Below, one piece after another: positions 34,810 through 43,749 of a stretch of 64,000 nt of DNA. The position numbers were made by a program, and so were the translations under genes. The stretch lies in NCBI GenBank assembly GCA_934168365.1, contig CAKPNJ010000001.1, positions 1 through 64,000 of the forward strand. The letters are read 5' to 3'. Below the pieces are notes generated by a model. It was not told where the DNA came from. It ran no database searches and saw only the letters and a list, made by a program, of their open reading frames with translations. Position 1 is the first letter of the stretch. Every line of letters begins with the position of its first letter. Source of the DNA: an uncultured Clostridia bacterium (GTDB lineage Bacteria > Bacillota > Clostridia > TANB77 > CAG-508).

Positions 34810-36642
34810 TTATTCAACTGTAACTGATTTAGCTAAGTTTCTTGGTTTATCAACATCTAATCCTTTATTTTTTGCAATGTAGTAAGAAAGCAATTGAAGT
34901 GGAATAACAGAAAGGATAGGTGAGATAAGGCTATTAGTTTCAGGTATATTTATAACATAATTAAATGAGCCACTTGCTAATTTTTGGTTTGTAACAACTA
35001 AAGTTTTAGCACCTCTTGTTATAACCTCTTGAATATTACTAATAGATTTTTCAACTAAATTAGGATCTGTTAAAATACTAATTACAGTTATACCATTTTC
35101 AATTAAAGCAATAGGTCCATGTTTTAATTCGCCAGAAGCATATGCCTCAGAATGAATATATGAAATTTCTTTTAATTTCAAAGAACCTTCCATTGCAACA
35201 TTGTAATCAGTACCTCTACCTAAAAAGTACATATCATGCTCAGTATATACTTTGTTAGCAAACTCTTTAATAGCATCTGTTTCATCTAACATGGCTTCAA
35301 CTTTAGCAGGTAAATCTAAAATATCAGCTTTTAATTTTTCAATTCCACCATATGATCCTAAAACTTCAGCAAAATACATAGCTAAAATTACCATTAACAC
35401 AACTTGTGAAGTATACGCTTTTGTAGAAGCTACAGCAATTTCAGGACCGGCATGAGTATATATTGTATAATCAGCCTCACGAGTAATTGAACTTCCAATT
35501 ACATTCGAAACAGCTAATGTTTTAGCACCTTTAGCCTTAGCAAGTTTTAAAGCTGCAATTGTATCAGCAGTTTCGCCAGATTGACTAATATAGATACAAA
35601 GTGTTTTATCATCTATAATTGGGTCACGATAACGGAACTCAGATGCAATATCAACTACAGTAGGAATTTTGCAAAGTTTTTCAATTGCATTTTTTCCGAC
35701 TAAACCTGCATGCATAGCTGTACCACAAGCAACAATATATATCTTATTTATTTTCTCTAAATATTCTTTTGAAATGTCTATGTCATCAAAACTGCATTTT
35801 TCTCCAAGTTTAAATCTAGAACCAATGGTCTCACGAATTGCAGTTGGTTGTTCAAATATTTCTTTTAACATATAATCTTCATAACCATTTTTCTCTGCTG
35901 CAGTAGCATCCCATTCAATATTCTTAATAGCTTTGCTATGAGAAGTTAAGCTATTATCATAAAAATCTATATGGTCTTTATAAACAACTGCATACTCTTG
36001 GTCATCTAACAAATAAAATTCCTTTGTATATTTTAAAACAGCAGGAATATCTGATGCAATAAAGTTTTCACTATTTCCTTTTCCTAAAACTAAAGGACTA
36101 TCTTTTCTAACTACAATAACTCTATCAGGATGTAAGTTAGAAATAATTTCTAGTGCATAACTTCCTTTTAAATCATCGACTGCAGATTTTACGGCTCTTA
36201 AGAATTTGTCATCATCATTTATTCCATTTGTGTAATAGTAATGAATCAAATTAGGAATTATTTCTGTGTCTGTTTGTGATAAAAAGTAATATCCTTTAGA
36301 AGCTAAAAATTCTTTTAATTCATGGTAATTTTCAATAATACCATTGTGCACAACTGCAAATTCACCGCTATTATCCATATGAGGATGAGAATTTTCTTTT
36401 GCAGGTTTTCCATGAGTTGCCCATCTTGTATGTGCAATACCAATAGTAGATTTTAAATCATTTATACCATCAATTGCTTCTAAATTTGCAACTCTTCCTT
36501 TATCTTTCATTACAGTAATTTTGCCGTCTTCGATAACAGCAATACCAGCAGAGTCATAACCTCTGTATTCTAAACATAATAAACCATTTATTAAAACTGG
36601 AGTGGCTTTTTTGTCTCCTATATAACCTATAATGCCACACAT
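34810..36642 (-). CDS. glmS: Glucosamine-6-phosphate synthase (isomerizing)
   Basis: 610 aa. Converts fructose-6-phosphate and glutamine to glucosamine-6-phosphate, the entry to cell-wall amino sugars. The N-terminal Ntn amidotransferase starts with Cys2 (MCGIIGYIG). Two SIS domains follow (SQSGETADT and the GRGTDYNVAMEGSLKLKE region). The C-terminus DKPRNLAKSVTVE is canonical. AAGGAGG site. Controlled by the glmS ribozyme in its leader. Confidence 0.98.
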   Translation of the reverse strand: MCGIIGYIGDKKATPVLINGLLCLEYRGYDSAGIAVIEDGKITVMKDKGRVANLEAIDGINDLKSTIGIAHTRWATHGKPAKENSHPHMDNSGEFAVVHNGIIENYHELKEFLASKGYYFLSQTDTEIIPNLIHYYYTNGINDDDKFLRAVKSAVDDLKGSYALEIISNLHPDRVIVVRKDSPLVLGKGNSENFIASDIPAVLKYTKEFYLLDDQEYAVVYKDHIDFYDNSLTSHSKAIKNIEWDATAAEKNGYEDYMLKEIFEQPTAIRETIGSRFKLGEKCSFDDIDISKEYLEKINKIYIVACGTAMHAGLVGKNAIEKLCKIPTVVDIASEFRYRDPIIDDKTLCIYISQSGETADTIAALKLAKAKGAKTLAVSNVIGSSITREADYTIYTHAGPEIAVASTKAYTSQVVLMVILAMYFAEVLGSYGGIEKLKADILDLPAKVEAMLDETDAIKEFANKVYTEHDMYFLGRGTDYNVAMEGSLKLKEISYIHSEAYASGELKHGPIALIENGITVISILTDPNLVEKSISNIQEVITRGAKTLVVTNQKLASGSFNYVINIPETNSLISPILSVIPLQLLSYYIAKNKGLDVDKPRNLAKSVTVE

Positions 36643-36659
36643 AAAAATATACCTCCTTA

Positions 36660-36833
36660 AAATTTAAAGTAAGGCATACAAATTAAAGCGTACTCATATT
36701 AAATTTGTTATATTATATTACTATAATTTTTTTGTTAATATGTAATGGCAGTAACGCATGCCATAGAGCCATCCGCCGAATCTTTCGATAAACTCTAACC
36801 TCGTCAACAGTGTATAAACACTGTCCTGGCGCT
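36660..36833 (-). ncRNA. glmS ribozyme/riboswitch
   Basis: The minus strand carries the conserved core: AGCGCC at the cleavage site (cut expected between 36833 and 36832), then GTTGACGAGG, TTTATCGAA and GATTCGGCGGATGG. P1 pairs CAGTGT with ACACTG. The RNA is known to self-cleave with glucosamine-6-phosphate as cofactor, lowering glmS expression. The 3' boundary is approximate. Confidence 0.95.
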
Positions 36834-36889
36834 AAATATATACAACCCTCCTAAAGGATATTTTTTTAATTTGTATTCCTAGTGCTAAT

Positions 36890-36918
36890 ATATTACTATA
36901 AAATGCAAAATGTGTCAA
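36890..36918 (-). promoter_or_regulatory. Promoter of glmS
   Basis: Minus strand: TTGACA (36918-36913), a 17-bp spacer and TAATAT (36895-36890), placed about 50 bp before the ribozyme cleavage site. Confidence 0.75.
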
Positions 36919-36953
36919 ATTTTATTTTTTTATATCACAATAAGTAATATATA

Positions 36954-36982
36954 TTGAAAGCAAAATAAAAATATGATATAAT
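36954..36982 (+). promoter_or_regulatory. Promoter of LysR-radical SAM gene
   Basis: TTGAAA (36954-36959), a 17-bp spacer and TATAAT (36977-36982). Its -35 lies about 35 bp from the divergent glmS -35, so one regulator could affect both. Confidence 0.8.
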
Positions 36983-37023
36983 GCAAAACAACAACATAAA
37001 TAAAATTTATAAATAGGAGATAG

Positions 37024-38859
37024 ATGATGGAAGAATTAAATAATATAGATTTGAATCTATGTAAATCATTTGTAGCTGTGGCAAAATCTGGTAGCATATC
37101 TAAAGCGGCAGATATGTTGTATGTATCACAACCGGCTGTCAGTCGTAATATAAAAATATTAGAGGACAGATTGGAATGTAAATTGTTTAACCGTACAGCA
37201 AAAGGTGTTGAACTTACTGCTGATGCTCAGAAACTTATGTATTATATGGAAAATGCATACAATACAATAAAAACTGGATTTAAAGTTCTAAATGATTCAA
37301 ATGATTTATTAAAAGGAGAAGTTAGAATAGGAGTACCGACGCATATTTGCATCTTTTTAGTTTCAGATATAATAGAAGCTTTTAATAAAAACTATCCAGG
37401 AATAAAATTTTCTATTGTTAATAGATCAACTACAGAAATGGTTGATATGTTAGAAAAAAGAGAGCTGGATGTAATAATAGATAGCTATCCAATAGAAAGT
37501 TCACGAGAAGACATTGTGGTGGATGATTTAATAGAGGTAGATAATTGTTTCGTAGCTAGTAATAAGTATGCAAAGTTAATAAGTAATAGTAAAGCAATAA
37601 GCATAAATGAACTATCACAATATCCTTTGCTGTTACAACAAGCTAAAACAAGTACAAGAAAAGCTCTGGATAATATATTAGGAGGTTCTCTAGAGATATT
37701 TGAACCTAACATTGAAGTTGCAACAACAGAAGTAATGTTGGATCTTGTAAAAAAGGGACTGGGAATAGGGTATTTTACCAAGATGTCTGTTATGGATAAG
37801 TTACAATCAGGGGAACTTATAGAAATACCAATAAAAGAAGAATTACCAAAAACTAAAATTGGTATAGTATATATTAAAGAATTCCTAACAAGTGCACCTA
37901 AAAAATTTGTAGAAATAGTTAAAGAAAAAGCTAATATGTTAAATAGTCTTAAGCAAAAAACAATCCGCTTAATATTATTACAAGACTGTGTGTATAATTG
38001 TGAGTTTTGTCATAAAGAAGGAATAAGAACTAAGAAGGAATCTCTTATGACACCAGATGATATTGAATACATGTATAGTGTACTAAACAATAGATATGGA
38101 ATAAAAACAGTTCAATTAACAGGGGGAGAGCCACTATTAAAGGAAAACTTAAAAGAAATAATTACCAACTTAAAGAAACATGGAGCCAATATAAAAGTAA
38201 CTACCAATGGATATCTTTTAGAAGATAATATGTGGATAGGGGAAATGGTAGACAAGCTTAATATTTCTTTACATAGTTTTGATAAAAATAAATATCAGAG
38301 TATTTCTACTGTTGAAAATTCATATGAAAAAGTGGTTTCTGCAGTTAAAAAAATGAGGTTTAAATATCCAACATTAAAAATAAGCATAAATACAACATTA
38401 TTAAGGGGAATAAATGATAATTATAATTCTATACAAGAATTGGTAGGCTTTGCTTCTTCAATAAAAGCAGATTTGAAAATTGTAGAGGTATATCCAAAAA
38501 ATTCAAAATATTATACAAGTATATATAAAATAGAGCCTTTAATCAAGCAGATGGGGTATAAGAATATAAAAGATAGTTTTAGAAAAAAATTATTTTCTAA
38601 CGGAATTCACAACATTTTTTTACAAAGATGTACTTGCAGTATTATATCTGAACAAAGTGATAAAACTGAACTTTGCAAGGAACATAATGATTTATATATT
38701 AGTCAAGATGGAAAAGTTAATTTATGTAGAGCTGCAAATGATACTATAGATTTATATTATTCTATAAAAGAGAGAGATGATAATGAACTTGCAAGTAAAA
38801 TAAAAAAAGCCTACGAAGAAATGGGAGGTAGATGTATATGTCAGGTGGAACAGAAATAG
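37024..38859 (+). CDS. LysR regulator fused to a radical SAM enzyme
   Basis: 611 aa in one uninterrupted frame. Residues 1-65 are a LysR winged HTH (SGSISKAADMLYVSQPAVSR); about 95-300 a LysR ligand-binding domain ending in KKFVEIVKEKA. After a short linker a MoaA-like radical SAM domain begins: CX3CX2C at C322, C326 and C329 (CVYNCEFCHKEG), then TGGEP (366-370). The C-terminal 80 residues hold further cysteines (RCTCS, ELCKEH, NLCRA, RCICQ), consistent with an auxiliary Fe-S cluster. This could be a regulator that makes or modifies its own ligand, or an enzyme tethered to DNA. Overlaps a CYTH gene; divergent from glmS. Confidence 0.88.
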   Translation: MMEELNNIDLNLCKSFVAVAKSGSISKAADMLYVSQPAVSRNIKILEDRLECKLFNRTAKGVELTADAQKLMYYMENAYNTIKTGFKVLNDSNDLLKGEVRIGVPTHICIFLVSDIIEAFNKNYPGIKFSIVNRSTTEMVDMLEKRELDVIIDSYPIESSREDIVVDDLIEVDNCFVASNKYAKLISNSKAISINELSQYPLLLQQAKTSTRKALDNILGGSLEIFEPNIEVATTEVMLDLVKKGLGIGYFTKMSVMDKLQSGELIEIPIKEELPKTKIGIVYIKEFLTSAPKKFVEIVKEKANMLNSLKQKTIRLILLQDCVYNCEFCHKEGIRTKKESLMTPDDIEYMYSVLNNRYGIKTVQLTGGEPLLKENLKEIITNLKKHGANIKVTTNGYLLEDNMWIGEMVDKLNISLHSFDKNKYQSISTVENSYEKVVSAVKKMRFKYPTLKISINTTLLRGINDNYNSIQELVGFASSIKADLKIVEVYPKNSKYYTSIYKIEPLIKQMGYKNIKDSFRKKLFSNGIHNIFLQRCTCSIISEQSDKTELCKEHNDLYISQDGKVNLCRAANDTIDLYYSIKERDDNELASKIKKAYEEMGGRCICQVEQK

Positions 38860-39410
38860 AAAGAGAAGTTAGATATAAGATAGATGAAGAAATTAAAAAT
38901 AAAATTATAAATTCGTCTTGTTCAATAGAAAAAGCAACTCAATGTGTAGATTTATGTATGGGTCAATATGGATTTGATTCATTAGAAAAATTAGGATACA
39001 TTATTCGCCTTAGAAATAAATCAAATAAATGCATAATTGAGTCTAAAAGAAGATTAGATGATAATTCTTGGAGTGAGTCCAAAATTGTAATTCCTACAAT
39101 GAAAGATGGGTATGATTTTTTAAAGAACATTGAATTACAGCCATATTTGTATATAAATAGAATTAGAGAAGTAAGAGAGATTGATATTGCAAAGGTATAT
39201 ATAGATGAGCTAGAGATACTGGGAGACTTTGTTGAGTTTGAATTAAAAGAGGGATATGAATTCAAAGATTTAGATGAATATTTAAAAAGAATTGGGATAA
39301 ATAACAAGCCGGAAAAATTATATGGAGATATATTTAAAGAAAAAGCAAAAGATCCAAAATTTAATGAAATATTAAATAATACAATTAATAATTTTTTAGA
39401 TGTAAAATAA
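38838..39410 (+). CDS. CYTH-domain protein (class IV cyclase/triphosphatase-like)
   Basis: 190 aa. The CYTH fold is suggested by an N-terminal EREVRYKI (the ExExK motif with Arg as last residue), YIIRLRNK with a basic pair, IIESKRR and the late VYIDELEILGDFVEFE strand. CYTH enzymes act on triphosphates or make cAMP in a beta tunnel. ATG 38838 is preferred because GGGAGG lies 9 nt before it. It overlaps the LysR-radical SAM gene by 22 nt, implying coupled expression. The substrate is unknown. Confidence 0.75.
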   Translation: MSGGTEIEREVRYKIDEEIKNKIINSSCSIEKATQCVDLCMGQYGFDSLEKLGYIIRLRNKSNKCIIESKRRLDDNSWSESKIVIPTMKDGYDFLKNIELQPYLYINRIREVREIDIAKVYIDELEILGDFVEFELKEGYEFKDLDEYLKRIGINNKPEKLYGDIFKEKAKDPKFNEILNNTINNFLDVK

Positions 39411-39419
39411 TTAAGATTT

Positions 39420-39447
39420 GAAAATGCCAAATGGCATTTTCTTTTTT
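39420..39447 (+). terminator. Terminator after CYTH gene
   Basis: Ten-bp stem GAAAATGCCA/TGGCATTTTC with a 2-nt spacer between arms, followed by TTTTTT. Confidence 0.9.
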
Positions 39448-39487
39448 GATATAAATTTCACTTATATAATATATAAAATATTTGTAT

Positions 39488-39516
39488 TTGTATTTAAGGA
39501 ATATTGCTAATATAAT
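39488..39516 (+). promoter_or_regulatory. Promoter of Gfo/Idh/MocA gene
   Basis: TTGTAT (39488-39493), a 17-bp spacer and TATAAT (39511-39516), 36 bp before the ATG. Confidence 0.75.
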
Positions 39517-39551
39517 ACTGCTATAGAGTTTTTACAAGGGAGGATACTCGT

Positions 39552-40967
39552 ATGAATGAATTTAACGACTATAGTATTATACTTGTTGGACTAGGACCTC
39601 ATGCTAAAAGAATTTATATGAATTTATTTAAAAAATACAGAATGAGTCCAAAAGTTATAGTAGACTTGAAAAGCAAAAGAAGAGAAATAGAGAGTTACTT
39701 GGAAGAAAACGATTTTAGGTCGGTAGATTTATACTTGTTGGATGACTACAAAAGAGATAACCTAGAACTTACAAGTGAAGACAAGAAAGAAATACAAAAG
39801 TTGATTCTACAAAAGAACATAAAATATGCTATAATATCAACAGAGCCGAAATCGCATTTTGCATATGCTAAATTTTTTCTTGAAAATGACATAAACATAT
39901 TAATGGATAAACCAATTACAGCTCCAATTAATGTTAACTGTGATACAAAACAAGCATTAAAAATTAAAGAAGAATATGATATTTTATGTCAAATGTATAA
40001 AAAGAAAAAAGATAAAATAAGCTTCAAAATACAATGTCAAAGAAGATTTCATGAAGGGTATTTATATGTGAAACGTTTATTAGAACAAGTGGTAAGAGAG
40101 TATAATATACCAATTACATATATAGATATATATCATAATGACGGAATGTGGAATATGCCTTCAGAATTTCTAGAGAGAGAAAATCATCCATACAAATATG
40201 GATACGGAAAACTTTTTCACAGTGGATATCACTTTATAGATTTAATGGCTTGGCTTATGGAAGTAAACCGTGAAACTAAGGGAAAGCAAATAAATAATGC
40301 GGAAATGTTTGTTTCTACATATAATCCGGTAGATTTTTTTAATACTTTTAACAATTATGATTATAAGAGAATATTAAAAACTAATAGATTTGAAAAATAT
40401 ATAGAAAACAAAGAAAAATTTATAGACTTTGGTGAAATAGATTTTCATTCAATAATTAATTTTAAACAAGATGAAAAATTAATTACTAACTGTTCTATAA
40501 ATTTAATGCAATCAGGATTTAGTAGAAGAGCTTGGTGTGAATTACCTAAAGATACATATAAGGGAAATGGTAGAGTGAGACACGAAAGGCTTAATGTACA
40601 AGTTGGACCACTTATGAATATACAAGTTCATAGTTATCAGGCTTATGAAGTAAAAGATAGAGACCAAATACTTAATAATGGTGTGGGAAGTGTAGAACAT
40701 TTTGATATATATGTATTTAGAAATAGTCAACTTATTGGAGGCAAAATATTTGAAACATTAGACATTGCAACATTATCTGAAAAAGATAAAAAATATTTTA
40801 ACGGATATAACGAAAAAGCAAGAGAAAATTGTTTTATAAATTTTCTACTTAATATAGATGACAGTTCGGATTTGTTAGAACACAAAACAAGTATAGAAAT
40901 AACAGAAAAAGCATATGAAATTATGAGTAGAAAAAATAGTATAGTTAATTTTGATATTAAAATATGA
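39552..40967 (+). CDS. Gfo/Idh/MocA-type oxidoreductase
   Basis: 471 aa cytosolic NAD(P)-dependent dehydrogenase-like protein. Rossmann start IILVGLGPHAKRIYM, then IISTEPKSHFAYA and the catalytic-type MDKPITAP (the EKP motif as DKP). The C-terminal domain has the family's His/Asp pattern in FHSGYHFIDLMAW. Longer than typical members (about 340-380 aa), with insertions around residues 270-300 and 330-380. Likely acts on a sugar or cyclitol derivative. AGGGAGG site; followed at 10 bp by a Nudix gene. Confidence 0.85.
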   Translation: MNEFNDYSIILVGLGPHAKRIYMNLFKKYRMSPKVIVDLKSKRREIESYLEENDFRSVDLYLLDDYKRDNLELTSEDKKEIQKLILQKNIKYAIISTEPKSHFAYAKFFLENDINILMDKPITAPINVNCDTKQALKIKEEYDILCQMYKKKKDKISFKIQCQRRFHEGYLYVKRLLEQVVREYNIPITYIDIYHNDGMWNMPSEFLERENHPYKYGYGKLFHSGYHFIDLMAWLMEVNRETKGKQINNAEMFVSTYNPVDFFNTFNNYDYKRILKTNRFEKYIENKEKFIDFGEIDFHSIINFKQDEKLITNCSINLMQSGFSRRAWCELPKDTYKGNGRVRHERLNVQVGPLMNIQVHSYQAYEVKDRDQILNNGVGSVEHFDIYVFRNSQLIGGKIFETLDIATLSEKDKKYFNGYNEKARENCFINFLLNIDDSSDLLEHKTSIEITEKAYEIMSRKNSIVNFDIKI

Positions 40968-40977
40968 GGGAGGTAAT

Positions 40978-41508
40978 ATGAATATTATAACAGAAATAAC
41001 AGATGATACGTTTGGAATTGAATCAATTCCTTTTGATAATCCAAAAATAAGGTATGGTGCAAGAGGAATTGTAAAAAAGCAAGATGGAACTATAGCTGTA
41101 TTTTTTAAGAAAGCAAAAAATGAATATAAATTGCCTGGTGGTGGAGTAGAGCAAGGTGAGACTTCAGAGAAAGCATTTGAAAGAGAAGTTTTAGAAGAAG
41201 TTGGATGTGAAGTCAATAATATATTATTATTAGGAATAACAAGAGAACTAAAATCTCAAGAAAATTTTCAACAGATATCCTATGTATTTAGATGTGATGT
41301 GAAAAATGACACAAAAAATACCAAAATGACACAAAAAGAGATAGATGAGGGAGGATTAGTTATTTGGCTTACACCTGAGGAGGCTTTGAATAAAATTATA
41401 GAATGTGAAAGTCAACTTAAAGCTTCTGATTATGACAGTATATATAGAACAAAGTTTATGAATTATAGAGATAGAGAAATACTTAAATACTATATTGAAA
41501 ATAGATAG
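40978..41508 (+). CDS. Nudix hydrolase
   Basis: 176 aa. A complete Nudix box, beginning GGGVEQGE and ending REVLEEVG, spans about residues 53-75. Such enzymes hydrolyse nucleoside diphosphates linked to another group, such as NDP-sugars, dNTPs or ADP-ribose. ATG 40978 is chosen for GGGAGGT 6 nt upstream. It follows the Gfo/Idh/MocA gene closely, so a sugar-nucleotide substrate is possible but unproven. Confidence 0.88.
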   Translation: MNIITEITDDTFGIESIPFDNPKIRYGARGIVKKQDGTIAVFFKKAKNEYKLPGGGVEQGETSEKAFEREVLEEVGCEVNNILLLGITRELKSQENFQQISYVFRCDVKNDTKNTKMTQKEIDEGGLVIWLTPEEALNKIIECESQLKASDYDSIYRTKFMNYRDREILKYYIENR

Positions 41509-41563
41509 AAATAATTATTATAAAAAGTAAAAATTCTTTAAGGAATAGAACCTTGAGTTTACC

Positions 41564-41592
41564 TTGTAAAATGCAGCAAAATATGCTACAAT
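41564..41592 (+). promoter_or_regulatory. Promoter of uvrC
   Basis: TTGTAA (41564-41569), a 17-bp spacer and TACAAT (41587-41592). The box ends form an inverted TTGTA/TACAA pair. No clear LexA box seen. Confidence 0.7.
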
Positions 41593-41621
41593 ATATATTA
41601 TGCTAAGGGGGAAAATTAAAG

Positions 41622-43415
41622 GTGTTTAATATAGAAGAGGAACTAAAAAAGTTGCCTAGCAAACCAGGCGTATATATTATGCATGACAAAAATGATAAGA
41701 TTATATATGTTGGTAAAGCAATTTCTTTAAAAAATAGAGTAAGGCAATATTTTAGAAAAAACAATAAAACAAAAAGAATTGAAAATATGGTGTCTTTAAT
41801 AGACCACTTTGAATATATTGTTACAGATAATGAATCAGAGGCACTTATTTTAGAGTGTAACTTAATAAAAAAGAATATGCCAAAATTCAATGTTTTATTA
41901 AAAGATGACAAAACATACCCATATATTAAAATAAACACAAAATTAGAATTCCCAAACATATACTTAACTAGAAGAATACTAAATGATGGTGCAAGATATT
42001 TTGGACCATATGCAAATAGTGGCAGTGCAAAAGCAATGCTAGATTTTATAAATTCAAAATATAAAATTAGACAATGTAAAACATTTAAATATAAAGGTAG
42101 AGCATGTTTAAATTATCATATTAAAAAATGCTCTGGACCTTGTATTGGTAAAATTTCAAAAGAAGATTATAGAAAAGAAATAAATCAAATTATTAGCCTA
42201 TTAGAAGGTAATACAAACCAAATAATGAAAGAGCTTGATAAAGATATTAAAGAAGCGGCAGATAAGTTGGAGTTTGAGAAAGCGGCAGAGTTAAGAGATA
42301 AAAAATATGCTATTCAAAGAATTACAGAAGAAAGACAAAAGGTTTCTAATATATCAGAGCATAATATTGATGTAATAGGTATAGCTAAAGGACAAACTCA
42401 AGTATGTGTCGAAATATTTTTAATTCGTAATAGTAAAATGATAGAAAGACATCATTACTTTTTTGAAGGATTACAAGATGAATCAGATGCAGAAATTTTA
42501 TCAAGTTTTATTAAACAATATTATATAAATGATGTATTTTTACCAAATAAAATTATGATAAAAGAAGCGATTGAAGATAAAGAAATATTAGAGCAATTGC
42601 TTTCAGAAAATTCAAGCCATAAGGTAGAAATAAAAGTACCTCAAAAGGGCGAAAAACTAAGACTAGTTGAAATGGCAGAAAACAATGCTAAAATTACTAT
42701 AATGAATAAAGAAAAGGAAAAATATAGCGTTGTGAATGAATTAAAAGAAGTGCTAAAATTAGATAAATTGCCTAGAAAAATTGAAGGTTATGATATATCA
42801 AATTTATCAGGGCAATTTATGGTTGCTTCAATGTGTGTATTAAAAGATGGAGAGCTAAAAAAGAACTTATCAAGAAAATTTAAAATAAAAACAGTAATTA
42901 GTCAAGATGACCCTAAATGTATGCAAGAGGTAGTAAAAAGAAGGTTACTTCATTCAATAGATAACCCAAATGGAGCATTTGGTGACTTCCCAGATATAAT
43001 ATTTGCAGATGGTGGAATTACGCAAATAAGGGCAACTAAACAAGCTATTAAAGAGCTAGGCTTATCTATACCTGTATATGGAATGGTAAAAGACGATAAA
43101 CATAGTACTAGGGCACTTATAGACGAGAACAAAAATGAATTTGAACTATCTGAAAATTTAATGAAAGTAATTACAAATTTTCAAGATAACATACATGATA
43201 CTGCAATAAATTATCATAGACAATTAAGAGATAAACAAACAACACATTCAGTTTTAGACGAAATAGACGGAATAGGAGAAGCAAAGAAAAAAGCTTTATT
43301 AAAGAAATTTAAAACTATAAACAACATACAAAATGCTAGTATAGAAGAATTGACAGAGGTATCAGGAATTACAGAAAAGCTAGCTAAAAGTATAAAGCAG
43401 AAATTAAGCGAATAA
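41622..43415 (+). CDS. uvrC: Excinuclease ABC subunit C
   Basis: 597 aa. Makes the two incisions in nucleotide excision repair with UvrA and UvrB. GIY-YIG nuclease at the N-terminus (PGVYIMHDKNDKIIYVGKA), UVR domain near residue 200 (ELDKDIKEAADKLEFEKAAELRDK), RNase H-like C-terminal nuclease with FADGG, and C-terminal helix-hairpin-helix repeats (IDGIGEAKKKALLKKF). The start is GTG at 41622 with AGGGGG upstream. Family length is normal. Confidence 0.97.
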   Translation: MFNIEEELKKLPSKPGVYIMHDKNDKIIYVGKAISLKNRVRQYFRKNNKTKRIENMVSLIDHFEYIVTDNESEALILECNLIKKNMPKFNVLLKDDKTYPYIKINTKLEFPNIYLTRRILNDGARYFGPYANSGSAKAMLDFINSKYKIRQCKTFKYKGRACLNYHIKKCSGPCIGKISKEDYRKEINQIISLLEGNTNQIMKELDKDIKEAADKLEFEKAAELRDKKYAIQRITEERQKVSNISEHNIDVIGIAKGQTQVCVEIFLIRNSKMIERHHYFFEGLQDESDAEILSSFIKQYYINDVFLPNKIMIKEAIEDKEILEQLLSENSSHKVEIKVPQKGEKLRLVEMAENNAKITIMNKEKEKYSVVNELKEVLKLDKLPRKIEGYDISNLSGQFMVASMCVLKDGELKKNLSRKFKIKTVISQDDPKCMQEVVKRRLLHSIDNPNGAFGDFPDIIFADGGITQIRATKQAIKELGLSIPVYGMVKDDKHSTRALIDENKNEFELSENLMKVITNFQDNIHDTAINYHRQLRDKQTTHSVLDEIDGIGEAKKKALLKKFKTINNIQNASIEELTEVSGITEKLAKSIKQKLSE

Positions 43416-43502
43416 TGTAATAATTTGTGTTACGATTTTTATCATAAAATCCGAATATGCGAATATATATTATTAGAAAATATATTAGGAGGATTTTATT
43501 TT

Positions 43503-43715
43503 ATGGAGTACACAAAAGATTTAATTTTAAATATACGTTATGATGAAAGTAGCAATACATTACGTTTGAAGACACCAAAGTGGACAAGCAAATTGATACA
43601 AAAAATAAAAAAACATAAATTATTAGTAACTACATTGGCAATATTTTTAACATTTGTAGTTATGGATGTGATGTTGGTTACAAATTTTATGCATATTTTA
43701 ACTGGAACTATGTAA
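43503..43715 (+). CDS. Small single-span membrane protein
   Basis: 70 aa, unknown family. A soluble N-terminal part (MEYTKDLILNIRYDESSN) is followed by a basic stretch and one membrane helix (LLVTTLAIFLTFVVMDVMLV). ATG 43503 follows TTAGGAGG; the upstream 26 codons have no ribosome binding site. It sits between uvrC and the methyltransferase gene. Confidence 0.7.
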   Translation: MEYTKDLILNIRYDESSNTLRLKTPKWTSKLIQKIKKHKLLVTTLAIFLTFVVMDVMLVTNFMHILTGTM

Positions 43716-43749
43716 TATTATATATGGAGAAGAGGAAGGATATTTAGAA

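Noticed and set aside
37024..38859. LysR and radical SAM as two genes joined by an assembly error
   Set aside because: The frame is continuous, there is no ribosome binding site or start at the junction around codon 305, and codon style is uniform; kept as a real fusion, pending homologue comparison.
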